From: Paraphaeosphaeria minitans
Taxonomy: Eukaryota > Ascomycota > Dothideomycetes > Pleosporales > Didymosphaeriaceae
DNA length: 64,000 nucleotides
Direction of reading: 5' to 3'
Assembly: GCA_015832175.1 (NCBI GenBank)
Contig: WJXW01000005.1
Coordinates: 1,488,001 to 1,552,000 of the forward strand
Part shown: positions 37,290 through 49,689 of the stretch, one piece after another
Position numbering within the stretch: position 1 is the stretch's first letter
Layout of the letters: each line of letters starts with the position of its first letter
The notes under the pieces: model-generated
The model's database searches: none
What the model was told of the DNA's origin: nothing
The model's input: only the letters and a program-made list of their open reading frames with translations
Translations under genes and position numbers: made by a program

Positions 37290-40200
37290 TTTACTTACCT
37301 ACTCTTATTCTATAATTATTGTGCTTACATCTTACAGATTTAATAGCCTTTTAAATCTATTAAACTACTAATAAGTAAGAGCCTTTATAAGGCTATCTGC
37401 TAGCATTTCGCTAGTTAGAAAATATTCTACTTAAAACAATCCTTTCGCATACTCTTACTGCAACTATATATTCTAAATATCTATATAGCGCAGTTAAGTA
37501 GTAATTCTTTTGTTCTTTCTAATTACTAAACGAATAGTTTAAAGATTGTTGTAATAGACCTTCTATAAAGGTCCTAGATCTAGAGTAAGCTTAGTAAAGA
37601 ATCTCTTAATTACTATAGCTTCTTTACTTATATATTTAAGCGCTAGAAGCTCTGCTTCTATTATTAAAGTAGTAATTATGTTCTGTTAAGCTGCTTTCTA
37701 TAGGATAGCTCCTCTAAACAATAGGATAATATATCTATAGGAAGATCGCCGTGATATTAGATTATTAGCGAATAAGGCATCTCTATATATTAGTAGATTA
37801 GGTCTATTATAGCCACTAAAGACTATAGCCTACTATCTAGTTTAATAGAGGTAAAGGATCACACAATTAATAGCAGCAAAGTGTTCTTTACTTAGATTTG
37901 TTAGAAAGTGTGATAGCTTTAACACTACAAAGGCTATATCTAGGCGTAGCATAATTACTATGTAGAGAGCTAATCCTACCTCTTCTTAAAAGAGCTTTAT
38001 TTGTTAAGGAGTAGCTTCTCCTATGCTTAGAACAAGATCTTCTACTAATAGAGGTGTAGGAGGGAAGCTCCTAGAGTTTAAAAGGTTAAACTTTTTCGTA
38101 ATCTTATTAATATAGGTATTATAGACTAGAGAAATTAATCTTGCTTCTCTGTCCCTAATTACTCAAACACCTAGGAACCACTCTACTAGTCCTTTTAATT
38201 TAATCTCGTATTTGTTCGCGATCTTCTTCTAAAAATCTAGGGCTTCTTTCTCTTTACTCTTGTGATAGAGAAGAAGAATATTATTAACATAAAATAAAAT
38301 AATAATACTTTAATTACTATTAAAAAAAAGGCATAGCTCTTCTAGTAAAGCTAAGAGTCTATAAGATTAAAGTAATCCTGCAAATTCCTTATACTAAAGA
38401 AGTAGTAAATCTCTTAAGCTATACAAAGCTTAATTTAATCTTACACACTTTTCTAGCTTTTTAAAACTATTAGGTAATTCACAAGTTACTAGATTAGCGG
38501 CTGTAATAAGAGTATTTAGAAACGCTCCTACTATATTAAATTATAAGATTTCTAGATCGAATTCTACTACCAGAGCTACAGCTAATTAAAAAGATCTTAC
38601 TACTAGAGTAGTAGCATAAGTAGAGTAGAGAGTATTCTTTTTCTAAAGATTTCCTTTTATAATAATTTAAGCTTTACACTTTTTAAAGTATCTATTTTAA
38701 TTAAACTTATAAGTAAAGACCTACTTTAAAGGGAGCAGTCGCTCTAACACCTCTAATTATTTAATCTCTATCTAGGTACCTTTATCTTACAAAGTCAAGA
38801 TCTCCTTATAAGCAGCAAGGAGGAATAGCTTCCTATATAAATAATTATAAAGGTGTTTCTATAGGGTTAGCTCTAGTATAAGCTCGTCTCTATAAGTCCA
38901 AGCTACATAAGACGCTCTAGGCGCCTTTCTAAGCATAGAAGGAAATACTATTACATTTAGTATAATATATTCTTCTTACTTAAACCAGGCCTCTATTACT
39001 CCTAGTATAAACGTGTGCTCTAATATTATATTAAGATCACTTTAAAAATAATTAGCGATTAGTGTATAAGCACCTAGCTTCCACCTACCCCCTAGCTAAT
39101 TATCCTAATTATTTTGCTTTCTTAATCTTCGCAATAGCAGATAGCAATTTATTAGTTAGTTAATTTCTAGTGCTTTACTACAATTTCGCCTACTTATTCT
39201 ACTTACCTCTAGATAGATCTGCCTTCGCCTTTAGCGCGCTAGTAGGTTATCTGCTTTATCTAGCGTAATTAAGTTATCTACGCCAGGTTAATTAGCAACC
39301 TAATTAGTTTCTACTAATAAATAGGGTATTAAATCCCTAGATTCTAGCGGGCCAGCTCTCCTAGTAGTGTTCTAGTAGCTGCCAGATATCTCTTAATCGC
39401 TTAACAGATCACCCCTAAAATCACCTAGCTCTAGTGTCTAATTAGGGGTTATAAGTCCTGTACTTCCTTTCCCACTTAAGCAAATTCTTAGCTACTAGCT
39501 AGCTAAGCCTACAGCTTACTTAGTAGTAGGTACCTTAGGTTCCTAATTACTTAGCCAGCCTACTTCGCTTTTAATTACCTAAGGGTCACCTATAGGTCTA
39601 GTAGCGGTTCTTATATACTTATTTATTTTAGGAAGAATATTAAGCGCATTTTTATACACTTCTCCTAGATTGTTTAGCTCTCCTTCTTAGAGGCTTTCTA
39701 CTATTTTTAACACTTCTATCTTTAGAATAGATTGTTCTTCTAATCCTTTATAGAATAAGGACTTATTAAACCTTACGTTTTGTGTAGTAATCACCTAATT
39801 AAGCTAGGGAATCTATATTTAGTAGATATTAGAAGCTTTATAGCCTACTAGGTATCTAATATAGCCCCTAGGATTTACTTTAAATCCTCTTCTGTCTCAC
39901 CTAGCTGCACGCTCCTAATCTAAAGGGTAAGCTTAGCAGCTATAGGCGTAGACAGTACTCTAGTTTAGATAAAGATTAGCTGTCCTATATTATGTTTTTA
40001 CTAGTTTAAAATAACAAAAATATTATCTAAACTAAGCATCTAACGTTTTATTAGGTGATTAATAGCCTAATACTAGGCTAGGAATTATTCCTTAGAGCTA
40101 GCATGCCGCTTATATAATCTTAGGCTAGAGATTTAATAGCAGATTTGCGCTTATTTGCATTTTAATTACTTTTATTATAAGCTCCTAGCCTACTCTTTCT

Positions 40201-42390
40201 ACAGCGCTATTAGGCTTATACGTATAGGGCGGTAGTCTGCTAATTATTATCCCTTCCTAATCAGCCTAAAATTCGTACTAGGATTTCCCTCTCTATAGAA
40301 GTGTTACTGTATTATTGTCCTAGTAGATTTTTATAATTTAAAGCTTATATTTTGTATTAACAAGAGCTAAAAAATCCTACCACACTCTTATTATCTTAGA
40401 AAGCGTCTTTGTTCTAAGATTAAAAACGTAAGGTTTCTTACTAAAATCTTCTTTAATTAGCAAAACCTAGTTTTTTCTATTTTAAGCAGTGGGCATATCA
40501 AATAGATCCTAGAATAATAAGTAAAATAGCCTAGGTAATTGTTCTCTAGGTCTCCTAGAAATCACCTAGGTTACGTGTGCAGTAGCATAGTGCTTACAAT
40601 CCTTTCTTAACATTCTAGTAATCTTTACACCTTAGGCTACAGTTACTAGAGCTTATAGGGCTCTACTTCCTATATGCCCTACTTAAAGGTGCTAGAGGTC
40701 CTCAGAATCCAATCTCTTAATATTAACCCAGGATAATCCTTTAGTGGTCACACTTATAACAATTAGATAAGAGCAGATTAGCTTATATTATAAAAAAGTA
40801 AGGTTATACTCGCATCTTAGGTCTATTAAGATAACGCTTTATTCTAGGCTTCTAATCCTAAAAGTGTAATCTAAACTAAGGTACTAAATCTTTACTTTCT
40901 TTAAAAGAGCTTCTAATACAATATTTACATAAAAGCCTTCTACTACTCTTACTCCTTAGAGTAGCAGATCTTCTGTAAATCTCCTATTTTTCCTATGTAA
41001 AGCGTTCTTAATTAGTCTATTACTAATTCCTAAGATTAGGAGGCTTTGTGTACCTGCCTCTACACTCTCGTTTAATAATTAAAACGTCCCAGGAACAAGT
41101 CTTTCGCGATTGTTAACTAGGTGAACTACTATAGCACTATCTAGTATTGTACATTCTAATAGAGGATAAGTGTTAGAATATAGAGTAGAGTAGACACCCA
41201 ATGCTCTATTATCTATAGGCAGATTAAATAGGTTTAGTAGAGCAGCAGCAATACTACTAGAATACTTAATAGTCTTAGTAGAGGATTATTTCTTATTCTA
41301 TTCTACCTTTGTGATCGCATTACGAAGGTTTAACTACTTAGGCTACTTAAGTTAATTAAGAATCTCTAATTTTTCTTTATTAGTGAGATTAAATAATAAT
41401 ATTCTATTCTAGGGTAATCCAGCTATCGCGGTTTGAAGTCTTCGGCACTCTATTAGTTTCCACCTATAAGTATAGGGCTTACAGGGACAGTTTGGTTGTT
41501 TCTTTATCTAATTAGATAAACTAGAACTATTAGAGTTAGTAGATTGTCTCAATAATCTATTAAAAGTGGCAAATACCCCACTTATTTTATTAGAACTAGA
41601 TCAGATTAAATACTCTTAGACAAGCGCCAAAAATACCTTCCCTAGATCGTCTAGCGTGATCTAATTCCGTCCTAGCGTCTTATCTTAGATTAGCTATTAG
41701 TTTATTAATTAGGCCTAATCTAGTGCTATACGCGCGGTGATTACATCTAGGAAATCTTAGGTAGCAAGTGGTCCGCTAATTTCGCTAATTAAGTAGGTCT
41801 TCGCTTTTTAATAGAGGAGCTGCTATTCTTTAAACTAGGTCTTAGAACTTTGTCTTGCCTACTTGGCCTTCTTAAGATAAGCGCAGTATAAAGCTTAAAC
41901 ATTATTTTATATAGCTCTTTTATTTAGTGCGAGATCTTCCTTTAAGAGTTAAATTAGGGACTAAAGCGTAGTTTAGCGTGTATTAACTAGAGTAATTATG
42001 GCAGGAGCAAGCAGATCAGGCGATACTATAGTATTTACCTAAGTCTAGAAATTCTGTATCTTAGTATAGTCTGCTTACTAGTCTAAAACTGCTACTCTAT
42101 ATTCTACTATTTATAAAGGAAAGCTCTCCTTATCTATTTCATACTTAGTAAGCTCTGCTTTCTATAATTAAATACTCGCTATAGAGGCTATATCTGTAAT
42201 TAGTAATAGTTTCTATAGGAGTAGAGGTTGTTCTAGCTTTACATAATTAATTACTAAAGCGTCAATCGCCTCTAGGTTAATTTAGTTCTAGATTCCTTTT
42301 AAGTTTACTTAGAATTAAAGCTGGACAAACTAGTAGGGCTAACTAGCGCGATTAATAAGCTGTACTTCTGCTATTTTAACAATTTTTATA
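37290..42390 (-). pseudogene. RIP-destroyed Copia polyprotein of E3
   Basis: The minus strand carries the same domains in the same order as E2: gag from about 42390, integrase, RT with Y-V-N-N near 38290, and RNase H ending near 37300. It has fewer private stops than E2 but keeps the stops shared by all Copia copies in gag. Confidence 0.75.
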
Positions 42391-42491
42391 ATTAGAATAG
42401 AGGGATTGTATTATAGAGAGGTTCTAAATAGAGTGTTATATAATAATTTAAGCGTTACTAAGTAGGTAGGGAGAATCGTCCTACGTTCTAA

Positions 42492-42507
42492 GCGCCGGGC
42501 TCATAAC
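42492..42507 (-). other. Primer-binding site of Copia E3, half initiator tRNA-Met
   Basis: The plus strand reads GCGCCGGGCTCATAAC, touching the 5' LTR that starts at 42508. This is the anticodon arm of eukaryotic initiator tRNA-Met (GGGCTCATAACCC in yeast, anticodon CAT), not a tRNA 3' end. E4 has GTTATAAGCCCAGCGC at 49580-49595, the complement with RIP-type changes. Known precedent: Drosophila copia and yeast Ty5 prime from a cleaved initiator tRNA-Met. Confidence 0.8.
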
Positions 42508-42702
42508 TATTATAGTAAAAAGGGCTCAAACTATCACAGGATATTCAGGAGCAGAGTTATAAAGAATACAAAGAGCTAATTATAGGAAAGGATGCTAAAA
42601 GGACAGACTATATATAAAAGAAACGAGCCTCTTGGCAAGAATCCCGTGATCTGAATTAGTGGATCCAGAAAGAATCACGGAAGTGAGTGTTTTACTTCAA
42701 CA
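42508..42702 (-). repeat. 5' LTR of Copia E3
   Basis: A 195-bp LTR, ends TTTTACTTCAACA followed by the GGTAG duplication. Confidence 0.88.
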
Positions 42703-45700
42703 GGTAGGCAATAAATAGGTTAGTAATAGGTTCTCCTATACGTAATCTACCCTTTTTAATAGTCTATCTGCTAGGTTTATTTTCCCTAGGTAGTGTTTCA
42801 CTTTAAAATTAAAAGCTACTAAGTATATTACCTATTATACTTATTATAGGTTTAGCTTTTATATAGTGCGTATACTGCGTAAGTTATTATAGTTACTTAG
42901 TACTTAAATTATATACTGTGTGCTATCTAAATAATATCTCTATTACTTAAAGTAGTAGATAATAGTAAAGAGCTTAAGGTTATATACTTTATAATTTAGC
43001 TCTGCTGCTTAAAGTTTTCTTAATATAAAAGTAACTAGGTGCCACTTCTAGTTCTTAAATAGCTGCAAAAAGATACCGCATATTATAAAAGTAGATATAT
43101 TAGTTTCTAATTAGATTAGCAGTGTAGGGTTAAAGTAGCGTAAAATAGACGCACTTAAGAAGCGCGTTTTAAGTATTTTAAAAGTATTATTAGCTTTTAC
43201 TAACTATTAGAACACTTAGTTCTTCTTAAGTAGGTCTAAAAGAGGAGTAGTTTCTCGCGTATATACCTTAATAAATTGCTTATAAAAGTTTATAAAGCCT
43301 AGAAATAACTAGAGCTCGTAGATGCTAGTTAGCTATAGTTATTCTATAATAGTTACTGTATATACAGGATTAGCGCAGATTCCTTGCGTAGTTATAATAA
43401 AACTAAGCAAGTAGACTTTACTTAAGGCGAATGTGCACTTAGTTAAATTAATAAAAAGTTTAGCCTTACATAGTAATTTAAGTATAGCGTAGATAGTGCA
43501 CTAATAAAGTGTAAGATCCTTATTATAGATATAAATAAGTATATTATCTAGGTATATAATGTATATGTGATCTAGGTGTAGTGCTAGTGCCTTATTAATA
43601 TATGCCTAGAAGCTTGTAAGGGCATTAGTTAAGCTAAATAGTATTACTAAGTATTTAAAGTAGCTATAGCGAGTTTAAAATATAGTTTTTTACTTATCTT
43701 CTACCTAGATCTAAATTCTGTAGTAGGCATTACAAAGATTAAGGGTTATATAATAGTATACGCCTAATAGGCAGTTAAGCGTCTTATTAACTAAGAGTAG
43801 TAGGTAATAATCTTTAATAGTAATCGTGTTAAGGCCCTAATAATCTATATAAAGCTATAGTGTGCTATCTTTCTTAGGGGTAAATAGAATTAGTGCTATA
43901 GCTAGGCTAGTGCTATACTTAATTTATTCCTTTTTTAAAGCATCTTCTAGATACTCTTAAAGTACCTTAAGCTCCTACTCTAAGAGATTATAGAGTAGTG
44001 TATAAAAAAGTTCTTTTCCCTCTATAATAGGGATAGTATAATTAGAATTTTTAAAATTTAGTAGAAAAGGTGCTACTTTCTTATTAAATACGTTACTATA
44101 TTTACGTAATACGTTAGGAATGTGTAGTACCTACACTACGCGTATTTTATTAATACGCACTAAGTACCCTAAGCTTATACTAGTTATCTATAAGACCCTT
44201 AGAAAAAATAAATCCAAGCTAGTATACTCTATATTATCTTTAAAGTCCCTTATAGTAATAAGCTATATTAAAGCTGTAGTATAGCCTTAGCGCTATATTT
44301 ATAAGCTGTAATTAAGGTAGATATTACCTTTTTATAGAAAGGGGTTACTAAGTAGAAGAGGGATCCTTTCCTTATTAACACTATAGATAGTAGTCTTTGT
44401 TCTACGCTCTACCCCTATATTATCTATAATACGCACCTAGAGCGTATAAGTAGTATAAGTGCTTTACTTTTAGGCCCTAATTTATCCTAGTTTAGGGAGC
44501 TTAGCCCTTTTAATAGGCTTTAGATTTATTTTAATAGCAATAATCTAGCTAATTAGGCTAATATTAACCTATAGGTTAAGAATTATTTAGAGTTCCCTTT
44601 TTAAGCCTATATCTCTAGCTGCGCTATATATGCGCTTTATACCTAGTAAGATATAAATTAGTAGGCGCCTTACTATATCTAAGTTATAGGTAAGGCTTAG
44701 CCTTTTCCTGCATAGTTTACTTATATAGGAATCTAGTTAAAATTACCACCTCTATATTTATTAGTATAGTAGCTAGTTTTATAGCACTTATAGTAGGTAA
44801 CACTTTTCTTATCTTAGGTCTTACTATTACTTTTAAATATTTAGCAGTTTAGCGTAGTATTTTTAGATTCCTTTAATATATAATATAGGCTTAACTTCTA
44901 TATTATAGGTGCGCGGCGTAGGTTTCGCTTAAACGTAGAGCCTAAAGCAATAAGGTTTTCTCTAGTTATAGGCACCTAATAGTAGTTAGTAATAGCCCTC
45001 TATAGCTTAAGTTTAAGTTTAAAAAAGAGGTACTGCACCCTTTACTTTTTAGTATAAAGTATAAATTAATCTTTAAGGATATTAAGGTAGGTTATAAAAG
45101 AGTAAATAGTTTAGTCTCTTTGCTATATTACCTAAGTATACGCTATAGCTACTTCTAGGCTATAATTTACTAGGTCTAAAAGTAAGTTAAATATATACTA
45201 CTTAAAGTACTTCTAAATAGGTATTTCTCTTTTAGCTTTAAAGGTGCGCTTATAGTGTGTATACTATAGTTCTTTTAGGTCGCCTACAAAGTACTGTATT
45301 GCTTAGATAACTTTATTTCTATCTTATACAAATTCTTATAGTAAGAGCTGAAAAGCTACTTTATAAAAATAGATAAATTTATAATACTTTTTAAAGTTCT
45401 TACCTCTATATTTAGTAGGGTCTTTAGGTTAAAGCGTATACTTAACGTATATTACTATATACGCTATAGGCGCGTCCTACTTATATATATTAGTAAATAG
45501 GATTTTAATATTCTTAGTAGTAGCTACTACGCTAGGGGTTTAGCTTATACTTTTAAGTTAGGAGATTTTGTCTTCTAAAGTATAAAATTAATATATAGCG
45601 CAAAGCTTATTACGCTTCTTTTTAGTAACTAGGATACACTACTTAAGTATTAAAAGTAGGTTTAAGTTATATGTTACTAGCTCTCCTCTTATATACTAGA

Positions 45701-46018
45701 TAAGAAGGTCTTTACTACTTTTAGGGGCTTTAGGTAAAGTCTACCCCTTACTAGTAGCTTATATAACTCTAGAGCTATCCTTAGACTATTGTAGATAAAG
45801 TATTATTATGTAAAGTCTAGTTATAGGCAATAGTACTTACTTCACACTAAAAAGGATAGGGAAAAGATAACTCTAGTAATATTAATAGAATAATACTTAT
45901 CTTGTGTAGAGTTAACGCGCGGCGTAGGCTTTACGCAGCTGGCTCGCTTAGCGCACAGACCCTCTATAAGGCCTTAGCGCTAGATACCACAACACCACAA
46001 TAATATCGTAATCTACCC
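42703..46018 (-). mobile_element. Gypsy-2 LTR retrotransposon, minus copy, incomplete
   Basis: A second Gypsy family, distinct from Gypsy-1. Minus-strand blocks from right to left: putative primer-binding site near 45977-45989 (TGGTATCTAGCGC on the element strand); gag with zinc knuckle around 44765-44805 (Y-Y-K-C-Y-K-T-S-Y-Y-T-N-K-Y, Cys/His changed to Tyr); RT with Y-L-D-N at about 43545-43556; then RNase H to the E3 insertion site. The 5' LTR is cut after about 28 bp at the junction with G1b. All frames are broken by RIP-type stops. Confidence 0.75.
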
Positions 46019-49000
46019 GTTACACCTTTCTTTATTCTAATAAGGTGGTATCTGTCTCTAAGGTCTATTATTATAAATCTCTTAGCTTAAGATAGTTAGT
46101 CTTGTAGCTCTATAATATTTAGTAATAGATATTAATTCTTTATTATTATGTTATTAAGTGGTTTGTAATTAATGTATAGTTAATCTAATCTATCTTCCTT
46201 TTTAAATAAACATGAAAGGGCTTACTACTAGTAATTTTAATCGTCTTATATATCCTTTAGTAAGACTTATTTTAATAAAATCGTGTTCTTTCTAGAGTTT
46301 TTCTTCTAACTTACTATATAGTGGTCTAACGGGTAGTATCTTCCCTTCCTTTAGGTTAATTGTGTGATCCTAGGGTTAATGTTTAGGAAGGTTTACTTTT
46401 TCTTCCTTTTCTATAAATCTGTGTGTCTATTTCCTGTACTCTTTTAGTTAGGTAAGGGGTGTGCTATTATCCTCCTTCTTACGCTTCTTAACCTACTAGT
46501 TCCTACTAGCGTCTACTAAGGTGTACTTCTATTTTTTAACTATCTATTGTAGTATTATAATATTAATAACTATCTAATTTACTATTATTTTTAGTTAATG
46601 CGTAAGCTTTCTTTATAATATATATTTGTAGCGTTTAAATAATATTCTCTTTATACCCTAGTTAATCTACAGGTTATGTATTATTAACTAAAGGAATTCT
46701 AAAACTAACTTATGCTCTAATTCTAGTAAGATATCTAAGGTAAGTTCCTCCCTATATTCTTTAACTATTATTATAGTAGGAACCTCTTAGTATATCTAAG
46801 GTGTCTTACGCATTAGGGATCTATTTATAATATAGATAATATAGGGTACTTTATTCTCTAATATTATAAGTCCTGCTCGCCTTACTATCTAACAAAATAT
46901 AAAATTCTTTTCTACTCTTAAGTTTATAAGAGCTTAAGCCTATATTCCTTTAAGTTATACTAGTAGCTTAACTAATACTGTAGTTACTATAGCATTTAAT
47001 TTAATAAAGGCGTTTTCTTATTTAAGTTTAGGCTAAAAAAAGATATCTATTTATATAGGTTGAATTTAAGTTTAGGTGCCTAGTATGCGTTTCTAAGTAT
47101 CTGCTTCTATTATTATTCTTAAGTACATAGCTTATGTAGATTGTCTTTTTCTTCTTATAAGGATGTTCTACTGTTTTTCCTCCTACAGTCTTTACTATTC
47201 CTATATACTAGTTAGATTAGTAGTTCTATTATTACTTCTTATATAGGGCAGTTTGCAAAGCTGTCTAAATATTTAGCTATATAGTAGTATTTATAGTCTT
47301 AGTTTAAACATGTGTACTAGTATAGTTATATATAGTCTCTATTAATAAGTATATTACAGTATTTATTGCCCTTTAGCGTAAAGTGAGGGAAGTATTTTAC
47401 TTATTATTTATTTTAGAGGTGTTTATTGTAAGCTGCGATAGGGTAGTCTATCCACATTTATCTATAACGTAGTTTTCTTCTATGCTATTTCTTATTCCCT
47501 TTTTTGTCCGCCTTATATTATATATATGTTAGTTCCTCGCAGCGCGTCTACATACAGAATTAGTATGTAGAATTTTAGTGGTCTAGGTAGTACTTTAGTA
47601 CGTAGTCTACTTTCTTATTTTTGTAGGGTTGCATTCCTTTATAATGTTTAATCTATCTAGGAATAGAGCTTACCTATATCCTAGGTCTTTGTCTCTTGGC
47701 TAGTTGAGTTTTATGTAGTCCTAAACATTTGGTTTATACTTAGGTAATATAGGATTGTCTTCGTTCTGCCTACTTTATAGGTAAGGAGTAGGAGATCTTA
47801 GTATCTCTTCTACATCTTTAGTGTTATAGTATATATCTAAGTTGTCTTCTAGATCTTTATATAATTATAAGTTAGGTGAATGTAATTACTTACTTTACTC
47901 TAGTGTAACGAGTTAGTAACTAAATAGCGTTGTAATAACTTTTTATTCCTTACTAGGTTTTTAGTCCTTAATAGTTAGTATATTTAACTTAGTTTAATAG
48001 ACTTTATTCTTTAATCTATAATTCCTGGCTATATGGCCTAGTTTACTAAATATAAAGCATTCACAGGTCTTAGTTATTAGTTATTAACTTTTATCTAACA
48101 CACGTTTATTAGGCTGCTTAGGGCCTCTCCTTCCTCCTTTTCTTTTACCTATATAGTTAAACTAGACATTTTCTATTAGTTCGTATCTCTAGTAGTTCCT
48201 TAGTTGTTACCTTTAGACAACTCTAATAGCGTTCTTATAAACCACTTTTGCTAGTTATCTAAAGCTTATTACTCTAGGTTTTTAGTAGAGCTCTAATTAT
48301 AGCAAGAACTATTCTCTATTAGTTCTAATAGTTCTTTATACAGTTCCTTAAGAGTAGTAATTTATATACTACTACGTAGCAGTTCTTTACGTAGTTTTTA
48401 TTTAAGTCCTTACTTATATATATCCTAAAGAGATTTATTGTTCTAGTTAAGTTATATAGCGTACCTACGAAATTTAGCTATATACTTAGCTACTAATTAC
48501 TTCTAAGTTATAGTCTAAATTTTTACTTCTTTAATAGAGTCCTTATTAGTAACCCTAAATAGTTATTTAAGGCATTTCTTAAAGTTATTATAATTCTTAA
48601 TAATATTAACTGCATTAGCGTTATTATTTACGTAATTATTGTTGTTATTATCGTGGTCTATTCCTAGGTACTTTTTAAGATAGGGATAGATCTAGAATTC
48701 TATATCTCCTCGCATATATATTACTATAAAGATAACCTTTTTCTTATCCTTAACAGGTTTATCTAACTTAAAATAGTAGAGGTCTAACTAGAGAATCTAG
48801 ATATTAGTTTAAAATTGTTTACTAAAGTAGAGATTAGGTTAATGCGCTTTACTACTATTCTTTATAAAAGTAATCTTAGTAGTACCTAAAACTGCAGAAG
48901 AGGGAGGAGTTTATAAAGTACTTATATTAAGGGTGTTTAAAATGTTAAATTTAAGAGAGTAGCTAGTTCTAAAGGGTTAAAGTTAGTTCTTAGGCAGAAG

Positions 49001-49353
49001 TACTTATAAAAGGTAGAAAGTTTTATTAATATAATAGTATCTTACAAAGTGTAATAAGTTAACAATATAGTCTACTAGAATTTAAACAATAGATTAATAA
49101 ACAGATTAAATATACATAGAGAGAGTCTATACTCGCGTTCCTATATACTAAGGCTACTCTGCTGCTTAGTGCTCCTAAATAACTAAGCACATTACGTAAC
49201 CTACTTAGCTACTTAGGGCTCCTAAGCGGCTAAGCGTATTATATTATCTAATCTAAGCCTTTTAGCATTTCTTTGTTACAGCTATAACCCTATTATCGCT
49301 CTATTATACCTTTATAAGCGCCTAACTCCCACACTACTATCTAGTTTGTAATA
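46019..49353 (-). mobile_element. Truncated Gypsy-1 copy G1b
   Basis: Minus-orientation Gypsy-1 with its 5' LTR at 48953-49353 and interior up to the middle of RT, where homology to G1c (near 62212) stops at about 46019 (CACCTTTCTT is the last shared stretch). The rest of RT, RNase H, integrase, chromodomain and the 3' LTR are missing. The gag zinc knuckle lies near 48045-48075. On the left it abuts the minus Gypsy-2 copy; on the right, the plus Gypsy-2 copy. Confidence 0.8.
48953..49353 (-). repeat. 5' LTR of G1b
   Basis: An LTR of about 401 bp starting TGTTAAATTTAAGAG (complement of CTCTTGGATTTAACA). It has two diverged copies of the CTTAG/CTAAG-containing U3 unit near 49150-49240. Confidence 0.75.
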
Positions 49354-49384
49354 TAAACTCGCTATATCTACTTTAAATACCTAG
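49354..49384 (+). mobile_element. Gypsy-2 plus copy, left piece
   Basis: This 31-bp stub continues at 56709 once E4 and one CCTAG are removed. The joined sequence matches the uninterrupted minus Gypsy-2 copy around 43640-43680. Confidence 0.7.
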
Positions 49385-49579
49385 TGTTAAAGTAAAACAC
49401 TCACTTCCGTGATTCTTTCTAGATCCACTAATTTAGATTACGGGATTCTTACTAAGAGGCTTGTTTCTTTTGTATATAGTCTGCCCTTTTAGCATCCTTT
49501 CCTATAATTAGCTCTTTATATTCTTTATAACTCTGCTCCTAAATATCTTATAATAGTTCGAGCCCTTTTTACCACAACA
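49385..49579 (+). repeat. 5' LTR of Copia E4
   Basis: A 195-bp LTR starting TGTTAAAGTAAAACACTC and ending TTTACCACAACA, followed at once by the primer-binding site GTTATAAGCCCAGCGC. Confidence 0.88.
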
Positions 49580-49689
49580 GTTATAAGCCCAGCGCTTAGA
49601 ACATAGGATAATTCTCCCTACCTACTTAGTAACGCTTAAATTATTATACAACACTCTATTTAGAACCTCTCTATAATACAACCCCTCTA

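Larger units (their letters stand above)
35334..42702 (-). mobile_element. Copia LTR retrotransposon, copy E3
   Basis: A 7369-bp element in minus orientation with 195-bp LTRs at 35334-35528 and 42508-42702 and a perfect target-site duplication GGTAG. It is less mutated than E1 and E2: LTR positions such as GGATCCAG and TCACGGAAGTG are retained in the 5' LTR. RT still reads Y-V-N-N instead of YVDD (near 38290). It is about 45 bp longer than the other copies, largely because of a 51-bp tandem duplication near 36975. The element is inserted in Gypsy-2. Confidence 0.9.

Noticed and set aside
42492..42507. Partial tRNA gene
   Set aside because: Only the anticodon arm is present, at the LTR edge of every Copia copy; it is a primer-binding site, not a tRNA gene.
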